Shown here: piece by piece, positions 16,738-24,985 of the stretch | Position numbering within the stretch: the first letter of the stretch is position 1 | How the letters are laid out: every line of letters starts with the position of its first letter | Source: G965276765 sp965276765 | GTDB taxonomy: Bacteria; Actinomycetota; Acidimicrobiia; Acidimicrobiales; Palsa-688 | DNA length: 64,000 nucleotides | Assembly: GCA_965276765.1 (NCBI GenBank) | Contig: OZ255627.1 | Span: 3,782,001-3,846,000, forward strand | Direction: 5' to 3' | Translations under genes and position numbers: made by a program | Notes under the pieces: generated by a model | The model's input: only the letters and a program-made list of their open reading frames with translations | Database searches by the model: none | Told to the model about the DNA's origin: nothing

Positions 16738-17480
16738 AGGTCTTCCCGTGCCACGTCGCCACCAAGGCCCCATACACGTCCAGGGGGTTCCTGTCGGCGA
16801 CCGACGACCCGAGGGTCATCGACCGGTGGGCATGGCACTACCCCGGTTGCCTGTGGGGCTTCCCGATCCCTCCTGACGTGTTCGTGGTCGACAAGGACCC
16901 TCGTCATGGTGGCGACGTCGTCCTCGAGCGCCTCGAGGCAGAGCATGGGCGCTTGCCGTCGACGAGAACGACGCGCACTCGCAGCGGAGGCGACCACACA
17001 TGGCTGGGTGCCGGCGGCGCCGAGATCCGACAGACCGCTGGGCTGCTGGGACCCGGGCTCGATACCCGCACCCACGGCCGGGGCTACGTGATCGTCCCCC
17101 CATCGGCCGGCTACAGCTGGCTGAGCGAGGGTCCGATCGCCCCAGCGCCCGCATGGCTGGTCGACATGCTCAGACCCGTCGCCACACCGGTACGTGCGAT
17201 CACTGTTCCGTCAGGCCGGCGTGCTGGTTACGGCGAGGCCGCGCTCCGCGACGAGTGCCAGCAGGTCGCGGCGATTCCTGTCGGGGCTGGTCTGCGTAAT
17301 CATGGGCTCTTCGTGGCCGCCTGCAGACTCGGCGAGCTCGTCGGAGCTGGTGTTCTCGACGAGAACCGGGCGATCGAAGCTCTGACCGCTGCCAGCACCC
17401 TGCCCGAGCGCGAGGCTCGCTCCACGGCCCGCTCCGGGCTGAACCGTGGGCGCCTTCAGCCCCGGCAGGTGGCGTCATGA
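16734..17480 (+). CDS. Bifunctional DNA primase/polymerase (prim-pol, N-terminal-type domain)
   Basis: 248 aa corresponding to a prim-pol (archaeo-eukaryotic primase superfamily) domain alone. Metal-binding D-x-D is at residues 53-55 ('VFVVDKDPRHGG'), followed by 'GGDHTWLGAGG' (His of the second motif) and 'LDTRTHGRGYVIVPPS', the conserved third block. It would prime and extend replication of the excised element. The helicase part is not fused but follows as a separate DUF3631 gene (ATGA overlap). Confidence 0.88.
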   Translation: MKVFPCHVATKAPYTSRGFLSATDDPRVIDRWAWHYPGCLWGFPIPPDVFVVDKDPRHGGDVVLERLEAEHGRLPSTRTTRTRSGGDHTWLGAGGAEIRQTAGLLGPGLDTRTHGRGYVIVPPSAGYSWLSEGPIAPAPAWLVDMLRPVATPVRAITVPSGRRAGYGEAALRDECQQVAAIPVGAGLRNHGLFVAACRLGELVGAGVLDENRAIEALTAASTLPEREARSTARSGLNRGRLQPRQVAS

Positions 17481-18754
17481 GCGCCTTCCCCGACGAGCTC
17501 TTTGACGAGCCGGACCATGACCCCTACGACGACGGGGCCGAGCAGCTGCATAGCGAGCAGCTGCATAGCGACCGGCTCCTCCAGGAGCTCGAGGCGTTCC
17601 TGGCCCGGTTCATTGCCTACCCGTCCGACGCGGCCCGCGTCGCTCACGTCCTGTGGGTAGCCCACACCCACCGAATGGACGAATGGGAATCGACGCCGAG
17701 GATCGCCTTCCTGTCACCCGAGCCGGGCAGCGGCAAGAGCCGGGCCCTCGAGGTCACCGAGCTCCTGGTGCCACGCCCGGTGCACGCCGTCAACACCACC
17801 CCCGCCTACCTCTTCCGCAAGGTCGCCGACGAGGCCGGCCCTCCCACGCTGCTCTACGACGAGATCGACACCGTGTTCGGGGCGAGAGCCAAAGACAACG
17901 AGGACGTCCGAGGCTTGCTCAACGCCGGTCACCGAAAAGGAGCCGTCGCCGGCCGGTGCGTCGTGAAAGGCAAGCTCATCGAGACCGAGGAACTGCCCGC
18001 CTACTGCGCCGTAGCTCTCGCCGGGCTCGACGACCTGCCCGACACCCTCATGTCCCGGTCCGTCATCGTCCGAATGCAACGCCGGAGGGCCGACGAGGTC
18101 ATAGAACCCTTCCGTCACCGGCTGCACGCCCCCGCCGGTCACAAGCTGCGAGACGCCCTGGCCGGCTGGTCGGAGTCCCTCGCCGTCGTGAACTGGCCAG
18201 ACATGCCCGCTGGCATCGAAGACCGAGACGCCGACTGTTGGGAAGCCCTACTTTCCGTGGCTGACGCCGCTGGCGGGGAATGGCCAGACCGGGCCAGATG
18301 TGCCGGTGTGACGCTTGTGACGGCTGCTAAGGCAGGTGTACCCAGCATCGGCGTACGGCTCCTCGAGGACCTCCGCACCCTCTTCGCAAACCGCGGCGCC
18401 GACGCCCTGTTCACTGACAGCGTTCTCTCCGGCCTGGTCGACATGGACGAAGCACCGTGGGGAGACATACGAGGCAAAGTCCTCGACGCCCGCAGCCTCG
18501 CGCGCCGGCTCGCCAAGTACGGCATCCATCCCCGAACCATCCGTGACGGCAATGTGACGGCAAAAGGGTACGCCCGGGCCGATCTGGTCGACGTCTGGGC
18601 CAGATATTGCCCAAATGTGACGGCTGCCCCTATACAAAACTTCAAGGGAAAAAAAGGGACAGAACAGAAGACGAGTGGGGTTGTAGACACCCCCGAACTG
18701 CTACCGCCCGAAAGCAACGTCACAACCGTCACAACGTCACAGGTGCCCCAATGA
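17477..18754 (+). CDS. DUF3631 P-loop ATPase, replication-associated
   Basis: 425 aa. Walker A PEPGSGKS at about 81-88, Walker B-like 'TLLYDEIDTVFG' near 127-138, sensor-like 'AVALAGLDDLPDTLMSRSVI', then a C-terminal DUF3631 region ending in a winged-helix-like part ('LARRLAKYGIHPRTIRDGNV'). Such ATPases commonly follow prim-pol domains in actinobacterial mobile elements and are thought to be helicases/loaders. A 15-bp unit is duplicated in tandem at 17539-17568 (EQLHS twice). The stop overlaps the ATG of the IS-interrupted gene. Confidence 0.87.
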   Translation: MSAFPDELFDEPDHDPYDDGAEQLHSEQLHSDRLLQELEAFLARFIAYPSDAARVAHVLWVAHTHRMDEWESTPRIAFLSPEPGSGKSRALEVTELLVPRPVHAVNTTPAYLFRKVADEAGPPTLLYDEIDTVFGARAKDNEDVRGLLNAGHRKGAVAGRCVVKGKLIETEELPAYCAVALAGLDDLPDTLMSRSVIVRMQRRRADEVIEPFRHRLHAPAGHKLRDALAGWSESLAVVNWPDMPAGIEDRDADCWEALLSVADAAGGEWPDRARCAGVTLVTAAKAGVPSIGVRLLEDLRTLFANRGADALFTDSVLSGLVDMDEAPWGDIRGKVLDARSLARRLAKYGIHPRTIRDGNVTAKGYARADLVDVWARYCPNVTAAPIQNFKGKKGTEQKTSGVVDTPELLPPESNVTTVTTSQVPQ

Positions 18755-18792
18755 GCGCCGAGAGTTCGGGCTCCGGGCCATCATCCGATAAT

Positions 18793-20277
18793 GGGCTCTT
18801 CTTCCCTGCGGTGGGGGTGAGCGCCGGTGGGTGACGGGCGGGGTCCGCGTCTGAGAGGGGGTCGAGGCCTCAGGATCAGAAGCGACCAAGCATCCTCTCC
18901 TGGAGGCCTCGACCGTTGTGTGAGCCTACGACCGGCGTCTGCGCGCGCCGTGACGACGTGGCCGGCTATTGCGACCGCTGTGATCTGCTCGTCGGCCTCG
19001 ACGGGCTGCATGTGGTCAGCGTCGTGCGCAGCGACGCCGGCTTGAGGGTGACTGTCGAGTCGCCGTCACGGGTGGGGGGCTGCCCGGTCTGCGGGGTGGT
19101 GGCGGAGAGTCATGGCCGGCGGAAGGTGACCTTGGTCGACACGCCGTGCTTCGCCCGGCCGGTGAAGCTGGTGTGGTTGAAGCGGACCTGGTGCTGCGCC
19201 GAGCCCGACTGCGAGGGCAAGGGCTTCACCGAGACCCACCCGCAGGTCGCCCGGGCCCGGGCGTTGCTGACGGTCCGGGCGTGTTGGTGGGCGATCCGCC
19301 AGATGCGCTTCGAGCACGCCAGCGTGTCGGGCCTGGCCCGCCAGCTCGGGGTCACCTGGAAGACCCTGTGGCGGGCGATGCGCCCGCTGCTCCAGGCGAT
19401 GGCCGACGACACCTCACGCTTCGACGGCGTTGCCCGCCTCGGGGTCGACGAGCACGTCTGGCATCACGTCTCTCCGCTGCCGGCTGATCTGGGCGGGCGG
19501 GGACCGAAGGAGCTGACCGGTATGGTCGACCTCACCCCCGGCCCCGACGGGAAGACACGCGCCCGGCTGCTCGATCTGGTCCCGGGCCGGTCCGGGAAGG
19601 CGTATGGCGACTGGCTCGCCGAGCGCGGACCTGCCTTCCGGGGTCGGGTGAAAGAAGCGACCCTCGACCCGTTCCACGGCTACAAGAACGCCATCGACGA
19701 GCACCTCGAAGACGCCACCGCGGTGCTCGACGCGTTCCATGTCGTGAAGTTGGGCACCGCCGCGCTCGACGAGGTCCGCCGCCGCGTGCAGCAAGAAACC
19801 CTCGGCCACCGCGGCCGGCGCGGCGACCCGCTCTACGGCATCCGCACCATCCTGCGCGCTGGCGCCGAGCACCTCAGCGAACGCCAACAGGCCCGCCTGG
19901 CCAAAGCGATCGCCGCAGATGACCGCCACGAAGAGGTCCACCTCGCCTGGCAGGTCGCGCAGCGCCTCCGTTCCGCATACAGCGCCGACAACCTCGCTGT
20001 CGGCAAGCGGATCGCCGAGCAGCTCATCGAGACCGTGCCGTCATGCCCGATCCCCGAGATCGCCCGCCTCGGACGCACTCTCAAGCAGTGGTCCAAGGCG
20101 TTCCTGGCCTACTTCACCACCGGCCGGGCCAACAACGGCGGCACCGAGGCCATCAACGGTCTCATCGAACTCCACCGCCGCATTGCCCGAGGCTTCCGCA
20201 ACCGCAACAACTACCGGCTCCGCATGCTCCTCATCGGCGGCGGACTCACCCACCCCCACCTCAAGTAAGAAGAGCCC
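18793..20277 (+). mobile_element. ISL3-family insertion sequence
   Basis: 1,485 bp with one transposase gene. Imperfect terminal inverted repeats of about 29 bp: the left end begins GGGCTCTTCTTCCCTGCGGT and the right end, read inward, GGGCTCTTCTTACTTGAGGT; both continue GGGGGTG. Flanked by a duplicated CCGATAAT. Both ends and the transposase are intact, so it may still be active and recently acquired. Confidence 0.9.
18916..20268 (+). CDS. ISL3 family transposase
   Basis: 450 aa, full length. The N-terminal zinc-binding Cys motif (CPVC...CAEPDC) and HTH ('SGLARQLGVTWKTLWRAMRP') precede the DDE domain, with 'RLGVDEHVWHH' (first Asp), 'ATLDPFHGYKNAI' (second Asp) and 'NNGGTEAINGLIELHRRIAR' (Glu region and family-typical 'RGFRNRNNYRLRMLL'). 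TTG or GTG near 18916 as start; the exact start is uncertain. Confidence 0.95.
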   Translation: MCEPTTGVCARRDDVAGYCDRCDLLVGLDGLHVVSVVRSDAGLRVTVESPSRVGGCPVCGVVAESHGRRKVTLVDTPCFARPVKLVWLKRTWCCAEPDCEGKGFTETHPQVARARALLTVRACWWAIRQMRFEHASVSGLARQLGVTWKTLWRAMRPLLQAMADDTSRFDGVARLGVDEHVWHHVSPLPADLGGRGPKELTGMVDLTPGPDGKTRARLLDLVPGRSGKAYGDWLAERGPAFRGRVKEATLDPFHGYKNAIDEHLEDATAVLDAFHVVKLGTAALDEVRRRVQQETLGHRGRRGDPLYGIRTILRAGAEHLSERQQARLAKAIAADDRHEEVHLAWQVAQRLRSAYSADNLAVGKRIAEQLIETVPSCPIPEIARLGRTLKQWSKAFLAYFTTGRANNGGTEAINGLIELHRRIARGFRNRNNYRLRMLLIGGGLTHPHLK

Positions 20278-20488
20278 GATAATGACAGTGGTCTTCTTCC
20301 TCGGGATGGGGCCTGGTGGAATGGTGGCCGGCGCTCGCGGCTGTCGGCCCACCATTCCACGCATCGACGCGCGCAAGCCCATGGATGGGCGTCGTGTTTG
20401 ATCGCGGCTGTCGGCTCGCATGAGCGGACGGTCGACCACTTGCCTGTAGGGCAAGTGACGGCCGCAAACGTGCAGGTCAGAGTGCCTG

Positions 20489-20506
20489 TGTCAACAGGAT
20501 GTCAAC
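20489..20506 (+). repeat. Third tandem TGTCAAC pair, inside the island
   Basis: TGTCAAC at 20489-20495 and 20500-20506, again 11 bp apart as at 12656. It lies just before the terminase small-subunit start, within the end of the interrupted gene. Could be chance, a regulatory site, or a packaging/replication signal. Confidence 0.35.
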
Positions 20507-20510
20507 ACGA

Positions 20511-21080
20511 ATGAGCCCTGAACACGATCCGACCTGGACGCCGGCGCCACTCAACGGCTGGCCCGAGCGGCGCAGAGCCGAGCCCGGCAACGCCCTGGCG
20601 CTCAAGCATGGTGCTCAGTCGGAGCGGTCGATCGAAGCGAAGGCCGCCGAGATCCACGACCACCTCGAGCAGGTCGCCCCCTGGCTCGCTCAGCCCGAGT
20701 TCGCGCCGGCGCTGCTGCGCTATCTGAGGGCCGCTAGCCGTGAGGAACTGCTGCATCGGCACATCGAGCAGATGGCGGCGACGAAGGGTGTCGAGAAGGT
20801 GGCATCGAGGACGTGGGAGCAGGCGACGGCCGCTGCCCGGTTGGCCGCTGCGCTGGCGCAGGAGCTCGGGCTCACTCCGCTCGGTCACGCCCGACTCAAG
20901 GTGCTCACGGCGGCGTCGGTCGGCGCGGAGGTCGGGCTCGAGGATCTCATAGCCAGCGGCCGCAAGGCACGTCTCGATGCTGAGGCCCGGATGGCCGCTG
21001 AGGCGGCCGAGCGTCCGCTGGAGCCGCCGCCGGAGTTCGAGGCGGTACCCAACACCCCAGACGAAAGCGAGGAACCATGA
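20511..21080 (+). CDS. Putative phage terminase small subunit (TerS)
   Basis: 189 aa from the ATG of the ATGA overlap (20499 is an in-frame alternative). The N-terminal phrase 'GNALALKHGAQSERSIEAKA' and the following helical region ('LLRYLRAASREELLHRHIEQ', 'ARLAAALAQELGLTPLGHAR') resemble actinophage small terminases that recognise the packaging site. TerL lies two genes downstream. In a satellite, an own TerS would redirect packaging to element DNA. Assignment is by pattern and context, not motif-proof. Confidence 0.7.
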   Translation: MSPEHDPTWTPAPLNGWPERRRAEPGNALALKHGAQSERSIEAKAAEIHDHLEQVAPWLAQPEFAPALLRYLRAASREELLHRHIEQMAATKGVEKVASRTWEQATAAARLAAALAQELGLTPLGHARLKVLTAASVGAEVGLEDLIASGRKARLDAEARMAAEAAERPLEPPPEFEAVPNTPDESEEP

Positions 21081-21271
21081 AAGCCGGATTCAACTGTGAT
21101 TGGTGCGGGAAACGGATCGGCTCGTCCCGTCCGCATCATCTGCTCCGTGAGCGCCGCATCGTGTGTGCCGGGTGCATCGAGCGGGATCCGCTGCTCGCTG
21201 ACCGCGTCGTGGAGATCGCCAAGGATCGGGCCGGTCTGGGCAGGTTGTGGCCGGCGGGGGTGGCACGGTGA
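21077..21271 (+). CDS. Small zinc-ribbon protein
   Basis: 64 aa with two Cys pairs, 'CDWCGKRI' (residues 8-11) and 'CAGC' (about 30-33), spaced as in a zinc ribbon/knuckle. ATGA overlap upstream and GTGA overlap downstream. Lies between TerS and TerL, where HNH or accessory packaging proteins are common, but it has no HNH residues. Function unknown. Confidence 0.7.
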   Translation: MKAGFNCDWCGKRIGSSRPHHLLRERRIVCAGCIERDPLLADRVVEIAKDRAGLGRLWPAGVAR

Positions 21272-21588
21272 GCGCGGGCCGCCAGTTCCGGCGTCGGGCC
21301 GAGCGGGAGCGAGCGAAGGCGATGGTGGAGCGCCGCCGGACCAACGTGGAGCCGTCGCACGCAACACGCCTGATCGTCGCCGAGGTGATCGCGTCCTTCG
21401 ATGATCCCAACCCGTCCAGGTTCGCCTCGGCGATCAGCGCGTTCTTCATCCACTGCTTGGTCCTCGCCGAGAGCGAACGCCGAGAGGCTGCCGCTCAGGT
21501 GAGCGAGGCGGCTGCGAGCATCCTTGCCGGCCGGCCGCTGCGCACGATCGGATGGGTCGACGACCCCGACGGTCCGGATGCGGCATGA
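21268..21588 (+). CDS. Hypothetical protein between TerS and TerL
   Basis: 106 aa from the GTG in the GTGA overlap. Basic N-terminus ('FRRRAERERAKAMVERRRTN') then a helical domain ('HATRLIVAEVIASFDDPN', 'AISAFFIHCLVLAESERREA'). Ends in an ATGA overlap with TerL. Could be a DNA-binding packaging accessory; no family recognised. Confidence 0.68.
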   Translation: MSAGRQFRRRAERERAKAMVERRRTNVEPSHATRLIVAEVIASFDDPNPSRFASAISAFFIHCLVLAESERREAAAQVSEAAASILAGRPLRTIGWVDDPDGPDAA

Positions 21589-23084
21589 CGACCGCCATCG
21601 ATGTCTTGGGCGGGCTCGTCGTGCCCGATGGTCGGAGGTGGGCAGCGGCGGCGACTCCGGTGCAGTGGTCAGACGCTGAGGCGGTGCTGGCCGATGATGG
21701 CCCTCGGCGGCACTGGATCGGCCGTGCTCGTGGCTATTCCAAGACCGCTGACGCAGCCGGGTACGCCCTGGCCGCGCTCCTGTCCGGCGGTGTGAGCAGG
21801 GAGCACCCGATCTATGCGGCGGCAGCGGATCGTGACCAGGCGGCACTGCTGCTCGACAGCGTCGCCGGCTACGTCAGTCGCACCGCTGGCCTCGCCGCCC
21901 GGGTGAAGGTCGAGACGTGGCGAGCCTCGGTAGATGACGCCTCGCTGATCGTCTTGGCCGCTGACAGCAGCGGTGCTTACGGGTTACGGCCGAGCTGGCT
22001 CCTCCTCGACGAGCTTTGTCAGTGGCCGGACACGAGGGGGGCGCGCCGGTTCCACGAAGCGTTGACGACGGCGCTCCCGAAGGTTGCTGGGTCCCGTCTG
22101 GTGATCACGACGACGGCCGGAAGCCCGGAGCACTGGTCGAAGAAGGTTTATGACCGGGCGCTGATGGAGCCGAATTGGCGTGTGTCGATGACGGAGGGGC
22201 CGCCGCCGTGGATGCCGATAGCGGAGGTGGAGGCGGAGCGCCGGTCGTTGTCGCCGAGCGCGTTCGAGCGGTTGTTCGTCAACCGTTGGACCGCCAGCGA
22301 GGACATGCTCGTCAATCCCGATGACCTCGAGGCGGCGGCGGTGCTCGAGGGTCCGCTGGCGCCGGTTGCGGGCCGCAGATATGTCATCGCGCTTGACATC
22401 GGGATCACGAACGATGCGACCGTGGTGGTCGTCGCCCATGGTGAGGCGGTGGCGTCGGAGGCGGGCACGGTGGGCCATCGGGTGGTCGTGGACCGGCTGT
22501 GGCGGTGGAAGGGATCACGGCTCCGCCCGGTGGACCTGTCGGAGGTGGAGGAGACGATCGTTACCGCCCATGCTGCCTATCCGGGCCCGGTCGTCGCTGA
22601 TCCGTACCAGGCGGTGCAGTTGTTGCAGCGGCTGACCCGGCGGGGTGTGCATGCCACGAAGTTTGATTTCACGGCGGTGAGCGTGGGCCGGATCGCCGCC
22701 ACGCTGATCCGTCTCCTGCGTTCCCACCAGCTGTGGCTGCCGCGCGATGAGGTGCTCCTCGACGAGCTGGCCGGTGTCCGGTTGCGTGAGAACTCGGTGG
22801 GCGCGCTCCGCCTGGATCACCTGGCGGGCGGTCATGACGACCAGGCGGTCGCGTTGGCGCTCGCCGCGCACCATCTCACGGACCTTGCGGCCGGTGGGCC
22901 GGTCACGGTCCACGCCCCGGCGAATAGGCGTCTACCGGACGTGGGAGCGCCAGGGCCGGCTGGTGGGACCAAGACCGCCGGTACCGGCGTCTATGTGGCT
23001 CCGAACGGGCAGCGAGCGCCAGTGCCGGCTCGGTCGCGTCAGGCGGCGCTTGTGCCTCCCCATCTTCGGCGGTATCTGCCGTGA
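21585..23084 (+). CDS. Phage terminase large subunit (TerL)
   Basis: 499 aa. N-terminal ATPase with an atypical Walker A ('IGRARGYSKTADAAG' near 45-59), Walker B 'SWLLLDELCQW' and coupling motif 'LVITTTAGSPEHW'. C-terminal RNase-H-like nuclease with acidic residues in 'YVIALDIGITNDATVVV', 'PVVADPYQAVQ' and 'LAGGHDDQAVALALA'. Length is normal. It would power DNA translocation into proheads. Normally a portal gene follows; here an unrelated zinc-finger protein does, which is the key oddity of the island. Confidence 0.9.
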   Translation: MTTAIDVLGGLVVPDGRRWAAAATPVQWSDAEAVLADDGPRRHWIGRARGYSKTADAAGYALAALLSGGVSREHPIYAAAADRDQAALLLDSVAGYVSRTAGLAARVKVETWRASVDDASLIVLAADSSGAYGLRPSWLLLDELCQWPDTRGARRFHEALTTALPKVAGSRLVITTTAGSPEHWSKKVYDRALMEPNWRVSMTEGPPPWMPIAEVEAERRSLSPSAFERLFVNRWTASEDMLVNPDDLEAAAVLEGPLAPVAGRRYVIALDIGITNDATVVVVAHGEAVASEAGTVGHRVVVDRLWRWKGSRLRPVDLSEVEETIVTAHAAYPGPVVADPYQAVQLLQRLTRRGVHATKFDFTAVSVGRIAATLIRLLRSHQLWLPRDEVLLDELAGVRLRENSVGALRLDHLAGGHDDQAVALALAAHHLTDLAAGGPVTVHAPANRRLPDVGAPGPAGGTKTAGTGVYVAPNGQRAPVPARSRQAALVPPHLRRYLP

Positions 23085-23842
23085 GAAACCCATTCCGTAA
23101 ACCCAGAAAGGACACAATACCCATGATGAGGACAACAACAATGCCGGCGATAAGGCCGGCGACGAGGGCACCGGAGAAGGCGTCGCATTCGGCGTTGACG
23201 TTCCCGCGTGATGCACTCGAGCGGGTGGTCGACTTCGCGGCGGTCCGGATGGACAAGTCCCCGGCTGTGCTGGCCGAGCTGGACCGCCTGCCGCGCGCGT
23301 CCCGCCGAGAGGACATCAGCCTCTACGGGCCTTTTGCCGGGCCGGTGGCGGCGTTGACGGTGGCCGAGTCCACCGATAAGGATAAGTCGCCGCTGTTGCG
23401 GATAATGCCGTGGGATGATCTGTTCCGTGCCCATTGTGTGTGGACCGAGTTGACCCGCTCGGACAGTGAGAAGTTCTGGGTTCGGGGGTGGCCCCATTCG
23501 CCTTCGCAGACCGGGCGTTGCCAAGGGTGTGGGCAGTCAAGCGAGTCATTCTTTTGCGATGACTACTGCGAAAGCGTGGCTCGCTGGTGGGGGAATCTGC
23601 CGCCTGCCGGCGACCTGGGGGAGCTCTACCAGCCGACCGGCCCCAGCCTCGCGGACACCCAGCGGCCACCGGTCCTGCCGGAGGTCGCAGCCGCGGAGAA
23701 GCGGACGGCCGTCGCCGTCGCCGCCATGGCCGTGGCCGAAGGTGAAGTTGCCGCGCTGCGAGCGGAGTTGCGGGCGGTCCGCGCCGAGTTGGACGACCTG
23801 AAGGTTGCGGACGCACGCCGGCGGATGGGGAGGGGGCAGTAA
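23081..23842 (+). CDS. Hypothetical zinc-finger/coiled-coil protein downstream of TerL
   Basis: 253 aa from a GTG in the GTGA overlap with TerL. Basic N-terminus ('RNPFRKPRKDT'), a helical region ('LERVVDFAAVRMDKSPAVLA'), a Cys cluster around 146-166 ('RCQGCGQSSES', then 'CDDYC') likely binding zinc, and a C-terminal Ala/Glu-rich coiled coil (about 205-250). It occupies the place of a portal gene but has no portal features. No known family. Ends in TAATG overlap with the next gene. Confidence 0.7.
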   Translation: MRNPFRKPRKDTIPMMRTTTMPAIRPATRAPEKASHSALTFPRDALERVVDFAAVRMDKSPAVLAELDRLPRASRREDISLYGPFAGPVAALTVAESTDKDKSPLLRIMPWDDLFRAHCVWTELTRSDSEKFWVRGWPHSPSQTGRCQGCGQSSESFFCDDYCESVARWWGNLPPAGDLGELYQPTGPSLADTQRPPVLPEVAAAEKRTAVAVAAMAVAEGEVAALRAELRAVRAELDDLKVADARRRMGRGQ

Positions 23843-24189
23843 TGGGCCGGTGGGTTCGGAAAGCAGACGGCTCGAGGGCGTGGGCTGTTGGTTTCGAGAC
23901 GTGGCCGACCCCTGAGGATCACGCTGCCGACCTCGAGCGCCAACGGTTCGCAAAAGCCAAGGACGCCGTCGACCGCCAGGTGGCGGAGAGCGAGGCGGTC
24001 GAGCAGGTCCGTCAGGCCGCAGGCGATGAGCGGAAGGCCGCACGAACCGCCGACCGCCTCGCCCGGTGGATGGCGGCGGAGCGGATCCGTCCGGGCTTGG
24101 GTGACGCCACGATCCACCGCCCCTACGGCACCCCCACGACCCTGCCCGACGGCCGGACCTGGCCGCCGACCCCCGACTCCGCCGCTTGA
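23842..24189 (+). CDS. Hypothetical protein
   Basis: 115 aa, highly charged and largely helical ('LERQRFAKAKDAVDRQVAES', 'DERKAARTADRLARWMAAER') with a Pro/Thr-rich end. ATG in a TAATG junction with the preceding gene. No family recognised. Confidence 0.65.
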   Translation: MGRWVRKADGSRAWAVGFETWPTPEDHAADLERQRFAKAKDAVDRQVAESEAVEQVRQAAGDERKAARTADRLARWMAAERIRPGLGDATIHRPYGTPTTLPDGRTWPPTPDSAA

Positions 24190-24193
24190 GCGG

Positions 24194-24583
24194 GTGGCCC
24201 ACCTGGCCCACACCGCTTATGGCACGTGGGACGACGAGTGCAGCGAGATCGCGGACCTGCTCGAGCTGATCGGTCGTCGCCCCGCCTGGCATTCCCAAGC
24301 CGCATGCAGGACAGCCCCGCCCGAGGTGTCGTGGTTTCCGGAGCGTGGCGACGATCTCAGGCCAGCCCGGACGATTTGCGCCGGCTGCCCGGCCCGCGAG
24401 GAGTGCTCCGAGTGGGCGGCCGGCCAGGATGCCTCACTGGTCGGCATATGGGCGGGGAAGACCGCGCGTGACCGGAGCAGGCAGCGGCGGACGGGTCAGC
24501 TACACCCGGCCCCGTCCCAGGAAGGCTCGGCGTCGGTGCTTCACCCAGTAGTGGTTGGCGATGATCATGCCGATCAGGGCTAG
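24194..24583 (+). CDS. WhiB-like iron-sulfur transcription factor
   Basis: 129 aa. Four WhiB cysteines: 'AACRTAPPEVSWFPERGDD', then 'ICAGCPAREEC' (C-x2-C-x5-C), followed by the beta-turn 'GIWAG' (usually GVWGG) and a basic tail ('KTARDRSRQRR'). WhiB proteins bind a [4Fe-4S] cluster and act with the primary sigma factor. They are host regulators but also occur on actinophages, so this copy may reprogram host transcription or sense redox state. GTG start 4 bp after the previous stop. The tail overlaps the opposite-strand gene. Confidence 0.88.
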   Translation: MAHLAHTAYGTWDDECSEIADLLELIGRRPAWHSQAACRTAPPEVSWFPERGDDLRPARTICAGCPAREECSEWAAGQDASLVGIWAGKTARDRSRQRRTGQLHPAPSQEGSASVLHPVVVGDDHADQG

Positions 24584-24766
24584 CGCGGCGGCCGCCGGTG
24601 ATATGGCACCGAGCAGCGCCACGACGACCAGCCCGACCAGGAAGCGGAGGAAGCCGGACGGGGTCCCGTACCAACGCCAGTAGCGGTTCACGCCGTCGCT
24701 ACGGACCATGACCTGATGGTAGCCCTGGTCCCACGCGTCGGCCCCGTACACGCGCCGAGGCCCCAC
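24500..24766 (-). CDS. Small two-segment membrane protein
   Basis: 88 aa. Aromatic N-terminal half ('YHQVMVRSDGVNRYWRWYG') then two hydrophobic segments ('FLRFLVGLVVVALLGAI' and 'AAAALALIGMIIANHYW') and a basic end ('KHRRRAFLGRGR'). Third gene of a minus-strand cassette at the right side of the island. It overlaps the WhiB gene tail on the other strand by 84 bp. Function unknown; holin-like topology is conceivable but unproven. Confidence 0.62.
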   Translation of the reverse strand: MGPRRVYGADAWDQGYHQVMVRSDGVNRYWRWYGTPSGFLRFLVGLVVVALLGAISPAAAALALIGMIIANHYWVKHRRRAFLGRGRV

Positions 24767-24817
24767 GATCCGGCGGATGACCGTGGGGCCTGCAAGGCGC
24801 CTGTCAGGCTACCGCCC

Positions 24818-24985
24818 CTACTTGACGAGTCGAAGGTAGGGCATGTCCACGTGGCGTCGATGAGGGCGAGACGGGCGCTCGTCCTCGGGATCGTCGGGGG
24901 GATAGTCGTCGAGGCGCTGGCTGAGTAGAGCTTCGGCGGCTCGGGTGAGCCGGAGGAGCAGTTGGAATCGCTCCGTGTCGTCCAT
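24818..24985 (-). CDS. Hypothetical 55-aa protein
   Basis: Starts at the ATG of a TAATG overlap (24983-24987) with the preceding minus-strand gene. Helical N-terminus 'DDTERFQLLLRLTRAAEALL' followed by an acidic/Pro stretch and a basic end. The tight coupling supports translation. Confidence 0.6.
   Translation of the reverse strand: MDDTERFQLLLRLTRAAEALLSQRLDDYPPDDPEDERPSRPHRRHVDMPYLRLVK

Larger units (their letters stand above)
18785..20283 (+). repeat. Target-site duplication CCGATAAT flanking the IS
   Basis: CCGATAAT occurs at 18785-18792 and at 20276-20283. The first CC of the right copy overlaps the outermost bases of the right terminal repeat, so the strict duplication is 6-8 bp; ISL3-family elements usually make 8 bp. 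Confidence 0.75.
18751..20514 (+). pseudogene. Small gene of the island operon interrupted by an ISL3-family insertion
   Basis: The gene starts at ATG 18751 in an ATGA overlap with the DUF3631 stop. After 14 codons (to 18792) the IS intervenes. Downstream the same frame resumes (GAT AAT GAC at 20278) and runs to TGA 20512-20514, which overlaps the ATG of the terminase small subunit. Removing the IS and one target copy (18751-18792 joined to 20284-20514) restores 90 codons without a stop and restores the ATGA coupling at both ends. The product is basic in its middle; no family recognised. Confidence 0.78.

Noticed and set aside
21136..22478. Antisense frames opposite TerL and its upstream genes
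   Set aside because: They follow the codon shadow of the plus-strand genes, lack start signals, and have no recognisable motif.
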